From positions 1,612,001-1,676,000 of the forward strand of contig NZ_AP014635.1 of assembly GCF_001547935.1 (NCBI RefSeq): 64,000 bases of DNA, read 5' to 3'. Source of the stretch: Vibrio tritonius. Lineage in GTDB: Bacteria > Pseudomonadota > Gammaproteobacteria > Enterobacterales > Vibrionaceae. Of the stretch, positions 52,579 to 61,640 are shown in pieces (position 1 is the first letter of the stretch; each line of letters starts with the position of its first letter). The position numbers and the translations under genes are program-made. The notes under the pieces were generated by a model that had not been told where the DNA came from, searched no databases, and saw only the letters and a list, made by a program, of their open reading frames with translations.

Positions 52579-53328
52579 ATGCAATTTACCCAGTTCAACC
52601 TGATTGACCCTCGCTTTGACACCTTGTTTCGTTTAGCCAAAGAGGTAACACCTTATTTAGCAGGAGAAGTCGCGTCAGTGCGCTCCGATGGTATCGCGTT
52701 GGGTCATAATGAAGCGATGTTCAGTCAGGAATTGTATCAAGCACTTGCCAAAAATTATCCAGAAGCAGGTAATGTGTATTGGTTAACTCGGACGTGGGAG
52801 TTACTCTGCTGGCAGCCGATTTTTCTGGGATTTATTAGTGTTTATCAAATGCAAGCGATTCCTCCGATGGAGCGCATTGCTCAATATAAATTGCCGATGT
52901 TCACTACTGGGTTCAGCTTTCCTGGCGGTCGGTGGGAAACAGGTGAACACGCTGAGCTTATCGAAAAGGTCGCGATAAAGTTACAGCAGCTGTTTACTGC
53001 CTATCGAGAACAAATGGGAGAGTGGACTCGGATTCGCCCCGGTTTTACCAACCATCTTATTGCTGATGGGGTATTAGAAAATGTTGCTCGTCAGAGATTA
53101 CTCTTCCCCGAAATGAGTGATGAACAAGTGATGGCTGAAGCCAAATTGTGGCTTAATGCTTTTAACTTATCCCATGACCATCTGCACAGTTACCGTTGGG
53201 ATCAAACCCAAGACCACTTGGTGATGATCCGCCAAACGTGCTGCCAAGCCCATCGCTGTGATGACAAAAATTGGTGTGGTAACTGCCCAAAAACCCCAGA
53301 AAATAAAACGTTAGCGGTTTACTCCTAG
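52579..53328 (+). CDS. Siderophore ferric-iron reductase, FhuF-like
   Basis: A 249-aa cytosolic protein with the FhuF-type C-terminal 2Fe-2S binding pattern Cys-Cys-x10-Cys-x2-Cys, read in TCCQAHRCDDKNWCGNCP. Such proteins reduce ferric siderophores after uptake to release iron. Position after the TonB2 operon fits, but the terminator at 52544-52567 means expression is by read-through or from a promoter inside the TPR gene. The ribosome site is weak (GAG). The particular siderophore is unknown. Confidence 0.88.
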   Translation: MQFTQFNLIDPRFDTLFRLAKEVTPYLAGEVASVRSDGIALGHNEAMFSQELYQALAKNYPEAGNVYWLTRTWELLCWQPIFLGFISVYQMQAIPPMERIAQYKLPMFTTGFSFPGGRWETGEHAELIEKVAIKLQQLFTAYREQMGEWTRIRPGFTNHLIADGVLENVARQRLLFPEMSDEQVMAEAKLWLNAFNLSHDHLHSYRWDQTQDHLVMIRQTCCQAHRCDDKNWCGNCPKTPENKTLAVYS

Positions 53329-53329
53329 C

Positions 53330-53424
53330 GGGACACTCACTCTTGCGATATTTTTCTTATAGGGACACACGCTCTCGATATCAATGATCTTGGAAGATCT
53401 TTAGATCTTAGCAGGACACACACC
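53330..53424. repeat. Left GGGACAC repeats flanking the transposase
   Basis: Three copies in direct order: GGGACACTCACTC (53330), GGGACACACGCTC (53362), AGGACACACACC (53413). The first two are each followed by CGATAT. A double palindrome, GATCTT/AAGATC then AAGATCT/AGATCTT, lies at 53386-53409. The same motif appears inverted on the other side of the transposase gene. Confidence 0.75.
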
Positions 53425-53592
53425 TTTACCATAAAAGTAAAGAAAATAGCAACAGTATATAACTTGTTGGTATTGGGGCGGTTGAATTTGCCATGACCAG
53501 TCAATTGCTAGATATTTATAATTAAGCAGTGGATTAAATTTGTTTTCTGGAAGGATTTATGTTCGGAGAGTAAAACAATACTGATTCACAAT

Positions 53593-54555
53593 TTAAGTAA
53601 TATGCAGAGCGACCATTCGTTTCTTATTCAGAGCAATTTTGGCGTGCTGTAAACGTTCGGTGGTCCCTATCCAAACGCGAGGCTTTTTCTCTAGTTCTGT
53701 GCAAAGCGCTAAACAGTCAGATTGGTTCAGTGTGAGTCTTGCGAGTATATTCGGTTGTGAATCATCGATATAGCCGGGCTTGTCTGGCCTTATCTGTCGG
53801 CCAAGCCAATCTACTAGCTCAAAGTAGTCACTGAGCTGAAAAGGAATACCTTGCGATTTATCTTGGTGCTCGTAGCCCATGAAATTAGCGAGCGATGGTG
53901 TGGTGGTTTCTCCTTTCTCTAAACTCGTTAGTCTCGCTTTTATTGAGGTAAAGTCGGATTGTTCAGGCGTGTCGGCCATCTTGGCTCTAATAGGATTTAA
54001 ATCGACATACGCCATCGCTGCTAGCAAAGCTTTTTCATCGAGTAGTGCTTGAGATTTAAATCGTCCTTCCCAAAAGCGACCTGTACATTGGTCCTCCTTA
54101 TTGGCCTGAACGGCAATGTCGTAATTAAGCTCTCTCATAAACCAGCTTAGGGAATAAAGTCGTTCTCGCCACTCGTTAATAAATTGATTACACGCGTCCT
54201 TTTCTGACTCAGATTGAATATTTCCCTCTAACCAACGTTGAATAAGCGGTGGTAGGTGATGTTCTGCGTGCCAGCGTTCAACCACTTCCAAATCCGTTAA
54301 AGCAAGAGCGCTCTCTTTATCAATACGAACAACGAGATGGTAGTGATTACTCATCACTGCATAAGAACAGATTTGAATCAGATACACATTGGCAAGGCTA
54401 AGAATGCGCTGCTCAATCCAATCTCGGCGATGCTCGTAAGATTTTCCGGTAAGACTATCAACACCACACAAATACGAGCGACGAACACAACGAGAAACGC
54501 AGTGATAATACGGCGTGATGTCAGGACAAATCAGCTGTGAACGAGCGGTAGTCAT
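53593..54555 (-). CDS. REP-associated tyrosine transposase (RAYT, Y1 HUH family)
   Basis: Single-strand-specific transposase-like protein of 320 aa related to IS200/IS605 TnpA. The HUH metal motif is NHYHLVV in YAVMSNHYHLVVRID, and the catalytic tyrosine is probably in YVDLNPIRAKM. It begins with ICPDITPYYHCVSRCVRRSY, the usual N-terminus of this group. It is larger than IS200 TnpA and carries extra helical regions. Flanking GGGACAC repeats in inverted order fit the RAYT/REP relationship. It is intact, but whether it moves is unknown. Confidence 0.9.
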   Translation of the reverse strand: MTTARSQLICPDITPYYHCVSRCVRRSYLCGVDSLTGKSYEHRRDWIEQRILSLANVYLIQICSYAVMSNHYHLVVRIDKESALALTDLEVVERWHAEHHLPPLIQRWLEGNIQSESEKDACNQFINEWRERLYSLSWFMRELNYDIAVQANKEDQCTGRFWEGRFKSQALLDEKALLAAMAYVDLNPIRAKMADTPEQSDFTSIKARLTSLEKGETTTPSLANFMGYEHQDKSQGIPFQLSDYFELVDWLGRQIRPDKPGYIDDSQPNILARLTLNQSDCLALCTELEKKPRVWIGTTERLQHAKIALNKKRMVALHIT

Positions 54556-54700
54556 GAATTACTGATCCGAGAAAATAGAAAGCCTTAGCGTGACGATTTA
54601 CGCAACCTAGCAAAAGAGTGATCCCATAATTACTGGAGACACTTCAAAGAAAAATTAAGTGCTGTTGAACGGCTTGAAGTGGAACAATTCATTGTATTGA

Positions 54701-54741
54701 GGTGAGTGTCCCCATTAATCTTTTTTAAAGCGTGTGTCCCC
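54701..54741. repeat. Right GTGTCCCC repeats flanking the transposase
   Basis: GGTGAGTGTCCCC (54701-54713) and AGCGTGTGTCCCC (54729-54741) are inverted copies of the left repeats GGGACACTCAC and GGGACACACGCT. They suggest outer limits for the element of about 53330-54741. The remaining bases of the 345-bp gap up to ligE (54742-54900) show nothing but its leader. Confidence 0.75.
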
Positions 54742-54900
54742 GTTACTTTTACTTTCCTTGATGTCACTCGCAAACTTCATGGCAAAGTGTGGGGGTTGCA
54801 ACTGCATCGATGAAATTCCTCTAAATTCAGGTCTCTGTAGCTGGTCACGCCTAAAGCTTATCTTTTACTAATGGGAGATGTCGATTAAAGGGGACCTCTC

Positions 54901-55773
54901 ATGAATTATTCAACACAGCCTTTGCTACTGTCACCGGTTGCGCTTGTGGTTACTGGTAGTGTCATCAGTACGGTTTCTTATGTTAGCGTGGCGTCAAGTA
55001 CGCCAGACGTGACCTTGGCGAAAGAATATCATTCGGGAGTGAACCTTTCTCAGTACTGGGTGAGTGAAAAGTACGACGGCATACGGGCAATTTGGACAGG
55101 TAAAGCGTTAGTGACGAAAAGCGGTAAACCAATCCATGCACCGCAGTGGTTTATTGCAAAACTACCTAATACCATGATTGAAGGTGAGTTATGGGCCGGG
55201 CGTGGGCAATTTAATGTGGTACAACAAACAGTATTGGATACAAAAGCAGATTCAGCGCAGTGGCGAAAAATTCGCTGGATGGTATTTGATATGCCTAATG
55301 AGAAAGGCTTTTATCCAGCGCGTTACAAAGTGCTGAACGAGTGGGTTGAGTCTTTAGCTTCGCAACATATTCAAGTGGTGTCACAGAAAGTGATAACGAA
55401 TGAATCGACATTAACACGCTATCTACACACATTAAGTGATGAGGGGGCAGAAGGCGTCATGCTACACGCGATTGATCAGCCATATCGTTCGGGAAGACAT
55501 GTTGCTCTACTAAAGCTGAAAACCTATCAAGATGCAGAAGCGGTGGTGATTGGTTATCGTCCCGGTAAAGGTCGTTGGCAAGGTATGATGGGGTCGCTGC
55601 AAGTACGCATTCCAGACGGTACTGAGTTTTATATTGGCACTGGGTTTAGTGATGAAGAGCGTGCCGCCCCGCCAGCGCTTGGGAGTTCGATTACCTATCG
55701 TTATAACGGGGTCAACCATAATGGTAAACCCAAATTTGCTCGTTTCTTACGTGTACGAACCCCAGGCTATTGA
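54901..55773 (+). CDS. Periplasmic ATP-dependent DNA ligase LigE
   Basis: Small ATP-dependent DNA ligase of 290 aa. The adenylation lysine motif is SEKYDGIRAIW, followed by IEGELWAG (motif III), DEGAEGVMLH (motif IV) and LLKLKTYQDAEAV (motif V), and an OB-fold to the end. An N-terminal hydrophobic leader (about residues 8-31) fits export to the periplasm, as proposed for LigE in Vibrio and Neisseria. It lacks extra domains. GGGGA precedes the ATG. It converges on the DUF3080 gene with a 7-bp overlap. Confidence 0.92.
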   Translation: MNYSTQPLLLSPVALVVTGSVISTVSYVSVASSTPDVTLAKEYHSGVNLSQYWVSEKYDGIRAIWTGKALVTKSGKPIHAPQWFIAKLPNTMIEGELWAGRGQFNVVQQTVLDTKADSAQWRKIRWMVFDMPNEKGFYPARYKVLNEWVESLASQHIQVVSQKVITNESTLTRYLHTLSDEGAEGVMLHAIDQPYRSGRHVALLKLKTYQDAEAVVIGYRPGKGRWQGMMGSLQVRIPDGTEFYIGTGFSDEERAAPPALGSSITYRYNGVNHNGKPKFARFLRVRTPGY

Positions 55774-56807
55774 CCCACCTTTATGCCACAGCGTTTAAAC
55801 AGATCTTGCCAATAAGCCACATGGTTGAGTGTGGCTTGACGAAAAGCTTGGTGCACCTTTTTAATTGGGAAGGGCGAGTTGGGTTGGTCAAATGGGCTAA
55901 GTACGCTTGCAATATTCATATAGGCGCCATCCACTTGAGCCAAATAAGGTTGAATCTCACCAATATAGAATTTACGGAACACATTTTGTAGACGCGCTAC
56001 TTTGGTTGGATCGCGATTTGGGCCACATAGCATTAGATTGTCGTGACGTTGTAACTGGTTGGTAAGAGTCGTTAGCCAGTCGGTGAGGTTTGTCATCGAA
56101 AAATACAGGTCGCCTAAAAGGGGCATAGTCTCTAGTGTTTGCTGGTAGGGGGTAATGGGATCCGGTGTTTGCACCGTATCAGGGTTTTGTACGTATTCGT
56201 GCCAATGGTTTAACGCCGTTAATGCTTGCTTGATCATGCCATAATCACGCTTAGCCCAATACCATTGATGACTGGTAAGATGCATATGCATTGCCTCGCT
56301 GGTAAACAACAGGTTATTCCAATGCGCCGTGAGTTCTGTTTTTTTCTGCTCGCGAATTGAGGCTAAACGTTGACGAAGAGCCTGATCAATTTTAGGTTCA
56401 ACCACACACTTAGCTAAGCCTTTGTATAGCGAGGCTTGATAATCAAAGTTGCGAAAATTGTCCTGCACTTTACCAAGAATGGAATTTCGTTCTGCGATCA
56501 ACTCGAATAGGTCGCAATAGCGTAGCTGGTAGCTATCAATTAATCCTAAACTGACCGGTTCTATAGGGATAAGTAGCTGACGTTTATCAGCCAGTTGCTG
56601 AGCTTGAATGTGAGGGAATGAGAGAGCGTCGACTTGTTGAACGTTAGAGATTCGTTCTAAATAGGTTTCAAGAGAAGCGTCGATTGAGGTTGGATTAGGT
56701 TCACAGCCGCTTGTCGATAACAGCAATAGCATCGCCCCAAAAAGGCTCACGGCTTTTCTTGTGAGCCTGTTGGGTAAATATGAAAACAAGTTACGCTGTG
56801 ACACCAT
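55767..56807 (-). CDS. DUF3080 family lipoprotein
   Basis: A 346-aa lipoprotein of unknown function, as I recall the DUF3080 family of gammaproteobacteria. The lipobox is LLLSTSGC after a membrane-spanning signal. The remainder is helical, soluble and rich in aromatic residues (HQWYWAKRDYGMIKQAL). The ATG at 56807 is chosen; a GTG at 56831 is in frame. It overlaps the norM 3' end, so it is probably co-transcribed with norM, and its stop overlaps that of ligE. Confidence 0.8.
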   Translation of the reverse strand: MVSQRNLFSYLPNRLTRKAVSLFGAMLLLLSTSGCEPNPTSIDASLETYLERISNVQQVDALSFPHIQAQQLADKRQLLIPIEPVSLGLIDSYQLRYCDLFELIAERNSILGKVQDNFRNFDYQASLYKGLAKCVVEPKIDQALRQRLASIREQKKTELTAHWNNLLFTSEAMHMHLTSHQWYWAKRDYGMIKQALTALNHWHEYVQNPDTVQTPDPITPYQQTLETMPLLGDLYFSMTNLTDWLTTLTNQLQRHDNLMLCGPNRDPTKVARLQNVFRKFYIGEIQPYLAQVDGAYMNIASVLSPFDQPNSPFPIKKVHQAFRQATLNHVAYWQDLFKRCGIKVGQ

Positions 56808-58164
56808 AGCCAAGTTGTTGAGCTCCACCACGCTTTTGTATCCAGTATAGACGGTAACCTAGCATAATAGCGGCGGAACTTAGACCTATGATAAAGCCGA
56901 TCCAAAAACCTTTGGCTCCCATCGCAGGAACTATCCAATCTGTTAAACCAAGGATATAGCCGGTAGGTAATCCGAAAATCCAGTAGGCGATGAAGGTTCG
57001 CACAAAGATGGCTGTCATATCTTTATAGCCTCGTAATGCTCCGCTTGCTACCACTTGAACGGCATCGGTGCATTGGTAAATGGATGCTAGAGCTAGCAGC
57101 TGCATTGCCAGCTCAATAACCGCTCGATTTTGGGTATAGAGCATCGATACTTGCTCTTTAAAGAGTAGCGTTGCAGTTGCTGTCAGTACTGCCGTACTCA
57201 CGGCAAGCATTAGTGCGACATTTGACGCAACAGTTGCCCCATCTAGGTCGTTTGCACCTAATTTGTTACCTACTCGAATAGACACTGCTGCACCGATACT
57301 CATCGGTAACATAAAAATAAGGGATGAGAAGTTAATTGCGACTTGGTGTGCAGCAACAATAAGAGGGCCTAGTGGCGATACAAGTAATGCGACAATGGCA
57401 AAAAGAGTGACCTCAAAAAAGAGTGCTGCAGCCACAGGAAATCCAAGACGAAACAGTTTGAGTTGCTCTTTTAGTTGCGGTTTATGAAAGGTATCAAATA
57501 AGGCAATATGCGCTAATCGTTTCGACGTCATTACGTAAAAAAGCAGCATAAAGAACATGATCCAATAGACTATAGCGGTGGCAACACCACAACCAATACC
57601 ACCAAGCGCTGGCGCACCAAACTTGCCATACACGAAAATCCAGTTAAGCGGGATATTACATAAAAGACCAATGAAACCGATCACCATTGCTGGCTTGGTG
57701 AGGGCCATACCATCGGTATAGCTGCGTAATGCTTGAAACAGCAAAAAGGCAGGAGCTGCGAACACAATGGCATGCAAATAGCCAATGGTCTTGTCTGCCA
57801 TGGTCGCTTCAATACCCATTGCTGTAACCACGAATCCCATGTTGAGTACAATCGTAATGATAGGAACGGAAAGCACTAACGCCATGATGATCCCTTGATG
57901 GATTTCAAATGGGATCTTGTGTTGACGACCCGCGCCATTTAATTGGGCGACAACAGGAACTAAGGACATGAGGAGGCCAATACCGAACAGCACAATAGGA
58001 AACCAAAGACTAGCAGCCACAGACACAGCAGCCATATCTGTTGCGCTGACACCGCCAGCCATAATGGTATCAACAAAACCCATCCCGGTTTGCGCGATAG
58101 ACGCAATCAATACAGGTAAGGCCAATTTAATCAGATTGGCTGCTTCTTTTTTATAACGATGCAC
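56791..58164 (-). CDS. norM: MATE-family Na+-coupled multidrug efflux pump NorM
   Basis: Twelve-helix antiporter of 457 aa close to V. cholerae NorM. Residues known to matter for cation coupling are present: Asp in [10 protein letters not shown] (TM1), Glu in LFFEVTLFA, and Asp in [10 protein letters not shown]. The start is the GTG at 58164 with GGAG 6 nt upstream, which gives VHRYKKEA as in known NorM; an upstream TTG at 58191 is not used. It is divergent from ribE, as in enteric genomes. Confidence 0.94.
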   Translation of the reverse strand: MHRYKKEAANLIKLALPVLIASIAQTGMGFVDTIMAGGVSATDMAAVSVAASLWFPIVLFGIGLLMSLVPVVAQLNGAGRQHKIPFEIHQGIIMALVLSVPIITIVLNMGFVVTAMGIEATMADKTIGYLHAIVFAAPAFLLFQALRSYTDGMALTKPAMVIGFIGLLCNIPLNWIFVYGKFGAPALGGIGCGVATAIVYWIMFFMLLFYVMTSKRLAHIALFDTFHKPQLKEQLKLFRLGFPVAAALFFEVTLFAIVALLVSPLGPLIVAAHQVAINFSSLIFMLPMSIGAAVSIRVGNKLGANDLDGATVASNVALMLAVSTAVLTATATLLFKEQVSMLYTQNRAVIELAMQLLALASIYQCTDAVQVVASGALRGYKDMTAIFVRTFIAYWIFGLPTGYILGLTDWIVPAMGAKGFWIGFIIGLSSAAIMLGYRLYWIQKRGGAQQLGYGVTA

Positions 58165-58284
58165 AAACGACTCCAGATAAGGTACTCCCAAAGAGGATCT
58201 AGGATAGATTGGAAGAGAGTACTAGAGAGAATGATAAAGAAATGTCACACTAAGCTCCATGAAAAACTAGTGCAAAGTGAAAAT

Positions 58285-58893
58285 ATGTTTACCGGAATAG
58301 TGCAGGGGACAGCGACCGTTATCGCTATTGATAAGAAAGAACAGTTTCAGACTCACACAGTTGAATTATTGCCTCCTCTCAATGAAAACATTGAAATAGG
58401 CGCTTCAGTGGCACATAACGGTTGTTGCCTCACCGTGACAGCGATAGAAGGTAATTCGGTGTCATTCGATTTGATGCAAGCCACTTTAAGACTCACTAAT
58501 CTTGGCCATGTCGGTGTTGGGGATAAGGTTAATATCGAGCGCGCAGCTCGCTACGGTGATGAAATTGGTGGGCATACTATGTCGGGACACATTACCACTA
58601 CGGCACCGATTGTTGAGGTTGTGGCGACAGCAAATAACAAAACGCTGTGGTTTGAGTTGCCACAAGAATACATGAAGTATGTATTAGCCAAAGGATTCAT
58701 AGGGTTAGATGGCTGTTCACTGACAATTGGTGAAGTTGAGCAGCAGCGTTTTAGCGTTCACCTTATTCCTGAGACTTTAGAGCGAACCCTGTTTGGCTCA
58801 AGACAAGTTGGTGATCAAATCAACGTTGAAATTGATCCACAAACGCAAGCGATTGTCGACACCGTTGAACGAGTAATGGCTCAACGCGGCTAA
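58285..58893 (+). CDS. ribE: Riboflavin synthase alpha chain
   Basis: Dismutates two 6,7-dimethyl-8-ribityllumazine to riboflavin and the pyrimidinedione. It is 202 aa with the two lumazine-binding repeats: MFTGIVQG to about residue 95 and GGHTMSGHI onward. Conserved points: [35 protein letters not shown] and [10 protein letters not shown]. The ATG at 58285 matches the universal MFTGIVQ start. Divergent from norM. Also named ribC in E. coli. Confidence 0.95.
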   Translation: MFTGIVQGTATVIAIDKKEQFQTHTVELLPPLNENIEIGASVAHNGCCLTVTAIEGNSVSFDLMQATLRLTNLGHVGVGDKVNIERAARYGDEIGGHTMSGHITTTAPIVEVVATANNKTLWFELPQEYMKYVLAKGFIGLDGCSLTIGEVEQQRFSVHLIPETLERTLFGSRQVGDQINVEIDPQTQAIVDTVERVMAQRG

Positions 58894-58906
58894 AGTCAAC
58901 CTAAAC

Positions 58907-58941
58907 AAGCGCCACATTTAATGAATTGAAAGGTGGCGCTT
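58907..58941. terminator. Hairpin between ribE and the CPXCG gene
   Basis: AAGCGCCAC and GTGGCGCTT with a 17-nt loop, between converging genes. There is no long T-run; it is probably a shared weak terminator. Confidence 0.5.
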
Positions 58942-58952
58942 AAGGATTAACT

Positions 58953-59156
58953 TTAGAAATATTGTTCATCATCTGCATCGACGTATATTTCCACATCATT
59001 ACGTTGTTCATCCACATTAACGTTAAAGTGAATAGGATTACAACATGCCGGACAATCATCGTAAAACTCTTCACTTCCCAACGACGTGTCAAAATTGACT
59101 GGAACGTGATGCCCACAATGAGGGCATTGAATAGTTCGACCTATCATATTTTTCAT
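58953..59156 (-). CDS. CPXCG-motif cysteine-rich small protein
   Basis: A 67-aa protein with two CxxC-like zinc-ribbon pairs (QCPHCGHHVPVNF and DDCPACCNPIHF) and an acidic C-terminus (VDADDEQYF). GAGG lies 8 nt before the ATG. It belongs to the CPXCG family of small, probably zinc-binding proteins. The function is unknown. Confidence 0.88.
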   Translation of the reverse strand: MKNMIGRTIQCPHCGHHVPVNFDTSLGSEEFYDDCPACCNPIHFNVNVDEQRNDVEIYVDADDEQYF

Positions 59157-59358
59157 GATGGATTCCTCGCTACCAATGATTTAATGACCATCAACTTAAT
59201 AGTAATAGGTAGAAGAAATTTCGCTGCGTATTAACGCTGATTTTGACACTTTTATTTCACGTTAAAGTGAAACAGTGAGTGATTAGGTCAGGTCTATCCT
59301 CATACTCTACCTCTCAAAAGCAACTAGAGAGGCAACTTACATGTTTACCCCTTGGGGT

Positions 59359-60225
59359 TTAATAGGCGTATATTTTATCAATCAATGCTTGGGCTTCTGT
59401 GAGATAGTGTCCACCAAACAAATTACAATGATTAAGCAAATGGTAGAGATTGTAGATATGTTTTCGCTCTTCATAACCGATGGCTAATGGATAGACGCTC
59501 TCGTAGCCTTGATAAAATTCCGATTGAAAACCACCAAATAGCTCAGTCATCGCGATATCGCATTCACGATCCCCCCAATAGCAGGCAGGATCGTAGGCAA
59601 TCGGTCCAATAGGGCACTCTCCAGCATTACCACTCCATAAGTCGCCATGCAGTAGTGCCGGGCGTGGGGAGTGATGTAAGAGTTTTTGTTTGATAAGTGC
59701 AATAAATTCAGTGATGTTGGTGAGTTCTATACCTTTTTCATGTAATAACTGCAGTTGCCAACCAATACGTTGCTCGGCAAAAAACAAGTGCCATTTACTT
59801 GCCCATTGATTGGGTTGAAGCGTGGTGCCAATGTAATTGTCTTCATCAAAACCGTACTGTTTTTGCTCACCCCATAGGTGCAGCTTCGCCAACTGAATTC
59901 CAAATTCTCGGCTCGTATGCGCATGCTCTAGTGGCTTGGTTGGTAAATAATTGAGGATAAGAAAGGCGTGCTCTTTGGTTTGTCCGACGAGGACGACTTC
60001 AGGCACGAATAACGTTGTGGTTTCTTTTAATGCCTTCAGGGATATTTCTTCTGCCAAAAATTGCGGTAAACACGCTTTGTCGTTCACTTTAACAAAATAA
60101 CGCTCCGACCCGTCACTTACCATGTAGGAATGGCTAATATCCCCTCCTGAAAGAGGGCGTTTTTCTTGAATCTGATAATTAAACATCAGAACATCTGAAA
60201 GTTGTTGAGCTATTGCAGGCCACAT
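59359..60225 (-). CDS. Fructosamine kinase family protein
   Basis: A 288-aa protein of the fructosamine/ketosamine-3-kinase family (like E. coli YniA). Motifs: SGGDISHSYMV at the nucleotide loop, the ATP lysine in YFVKVND, the catalytic LLHGDLWSGNAG and the metal-binding YDPACYWGDRECDIAM. It likely phosphorylates ribulosamines or similar glycated amines as a repair step. Solitary gene. Confidence 0.92.
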   Translation of the reverse strand: MWPAIAQQLSDVLMFNYQIQEKRPLSGGDISHSYMVSDGSERYFVKVNDKACLPQFLAEEISLKALKETTTLFVPEVVLVGQTKEHAFLILNYLPTKPLEHAHTSREFGIQLAKLHLWGEQKQYGFDEDNYIGTTLQPNQWASKWHLFFAEQRIGWQLQLLHEKGIELTNITEFIALIKQKLLHHSPRPALLHGDLWSGNAGECPIGPIAYDPACYWGDRECDIAMTELFGGFQSEFYQGYESVYPLAIGYEERKHIYNLYHLLNHCNLFGGHYLTEAQALIDKIYAY

Positions 60226-60654
60226 ATTCTAACCCCCTCTAAACACACCACTGTTCAAACTTTAAGCTATTTTAGTTGAACTATCAGAGGTAATCTATTT
60301 GCATGCCTATCATTTTATTAAATTTTTCTACTACGTCATGGAATAATATGAAATTGTGATCCAGATTGAGCTATTCATCGAATGATATCTACACAAGTAT
60401 GCTAAGTTCGGACAGAACCTTACTATACTTAAATTCAAATGATCTCAAGATGCAAAATGCAGGGCTTCATTAGACAAACCAAGTTTATTGTCGGTTTATT
60501 TGAGATTCAACGCTTGGTTATAGCGTTAAAAAGGGAGCTTGTTCAACTAATTGCCGGAAATTACAGCAATTAGTTATTCAGCTCTGTGAAAATTCGTATT
60601 GATAGCTTAGTATTGATTTGAGTTTTGTCTTTTGCAGAGAAGCGGAGAATAAAA
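60226..60654. other. Intergenic region before the DUF3802-like gene
   Basis: In these 429 bp two hairpins stand out: AACGCT/AGCGTT (60509-60527) and AACTAATTGC/GCAATTAGTT (60545-60575, perfect 10 bp with an 11-nt loop). Neither has a T-run. No gene is supported. A leader or small RNA is possible but not shown. Confidence 0.35.
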
Positions 60655-60996
60655 GTGGTTGTAGAAACCGATGGTTACCTAGCGCTCATTGAACATCTAT
60701 CTTTCAATCTAGATGTGTTTACCGATGAGGGTGACACGGGTAAAGAAAGTGTGGAAGATGTGGTCACTGACATGGTGGCAAGTAATATCATGGCCATTTT
60801 TGAGCAAAACCCAGAATTGCATTCCAGCGTGCGTTTTCAGTTATTGAAAGAAGCTGATATGGTGGTTGCAGATTTAAGTGAAGTGTTGGCGGGTGTTTGG
60901 GCCAAATACGCAACGAACCAACAAATTATTTTTCTTGATGAGTACATCGCCTTATTGAAAAATCTGTTTGATTCAGCGGTCGCCACTTACGACTAA
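60655..60996 (+). CDS. Hypothetical protein, probably DUF3802 family
   Basis: A 113-aa acidic helical protein without signal or membrane segment. The start is the GTG at 60655 with GGAG 7 nt upstream; a TTG at 60625 is in frame but unsupported. It contains ETDGYLALIEHLSFNLDVFT and DEYIALLKNLFDSAVATYD. It resembles DUF3802 of vibrios by memory. The function is unknown. It converges on the NlpC/P60 gene. Confidence 0.78.
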   Translation: MVVETDGYLALIEHLSFNLDVFTDEGDTGKESVEDVVTDMVASNIMAIFEQNPELHSSVRFQLLKEADMVVADLSEVLAGVWAKYATNQQIIFLDEYIALLKNLFDSAVATYD

Positions 60997-61004
60997 AGAT
61001 GACG

Positions 61005-61565
61005 TTAGCGTACTGTGTAAGGGCGAGATATCCTGCGAAATTGCCAAAATTTACTCGCCCAGTACGGATTATCCAAACGGGATATAATCACGCCCTTTGA
61101 TGATGAAGCGTGCATAAAACGTTGATTGCCAATATACACACCTACATGTTCTAAGGTGCTATTGATTCTAAAGAACACCAAGTCACCGTAGTGAGCATCT
61201 TTTCGGTTAATCTTTTTCCCAGTATTGCTTTGGCTTTTTGTGGTGCGGGGTAATGAAATTTGCCACGCATCTTGAAAAGCAATTTGAACAAAAGCAGAAC
61301 AATCCACACCAGATTGCGTGTTTCCTCCCCAACGATAGGGCACACCTTCCCACTGCTGATAAACGTCAAATAACGTTTGCTCATGGTGCTCGTTAAGTTG
61401 ATGCGCTTGATTTTGGGGAGTGACGAGGGGGATTTCTTGAGGCTCAGATGCACAGCCACTCAAAACTATCCCTAGTAGTATAGTGGAGAGGTAGAGATGA
61501 ACATCGCGATGTTGAAATAGCGCCTGTGTTACGAATGGTCTTTTTAACATCTGTCCTTTACTCAT
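61005..61565 (-). CDS. NlpC/P60 lipoprotein peptidase
   Basis: Murein-active cysteine peptidase of 186 aa. A lipobox LLGIVLSGC anchors it to the membrane. The catalytic triad is visible: Cys in GVDCSAFVQ, His in LEHVGVYIG and a polar residue in QRFMHASSSKGV (His). It resembles Spr/MepS and NlpC, which cleave D-Glu-mDap type peptide bonds or crosslinks. An alternative ATG at 61550 is in frame. Confidence 0.9.
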   Translation of the reverse strand: MSKGQMLKRPFVTQALFQHRDVHLYLSTILLGIVLSGCASEPQEIPLVTPQNQAHQLNEHHEQTLFDVYQQWEGVPYRWGGNTQSGVDCSAFVQIAFQDAWQISLPRTTKSQSNTGKKINRKDAHYGDLVFFRINSTLEHVGVYIGNQRFMHASSSKGVIISRLDNPYWASKFWQFRRISRPYTVR

Positions 61566-61640
61566 CTCATCATATCTACTGGCATATCACGCAATCAGGC
61601 AGTAAAATCGCCGCCATTCATTATCTTGCGACTATCTAAC

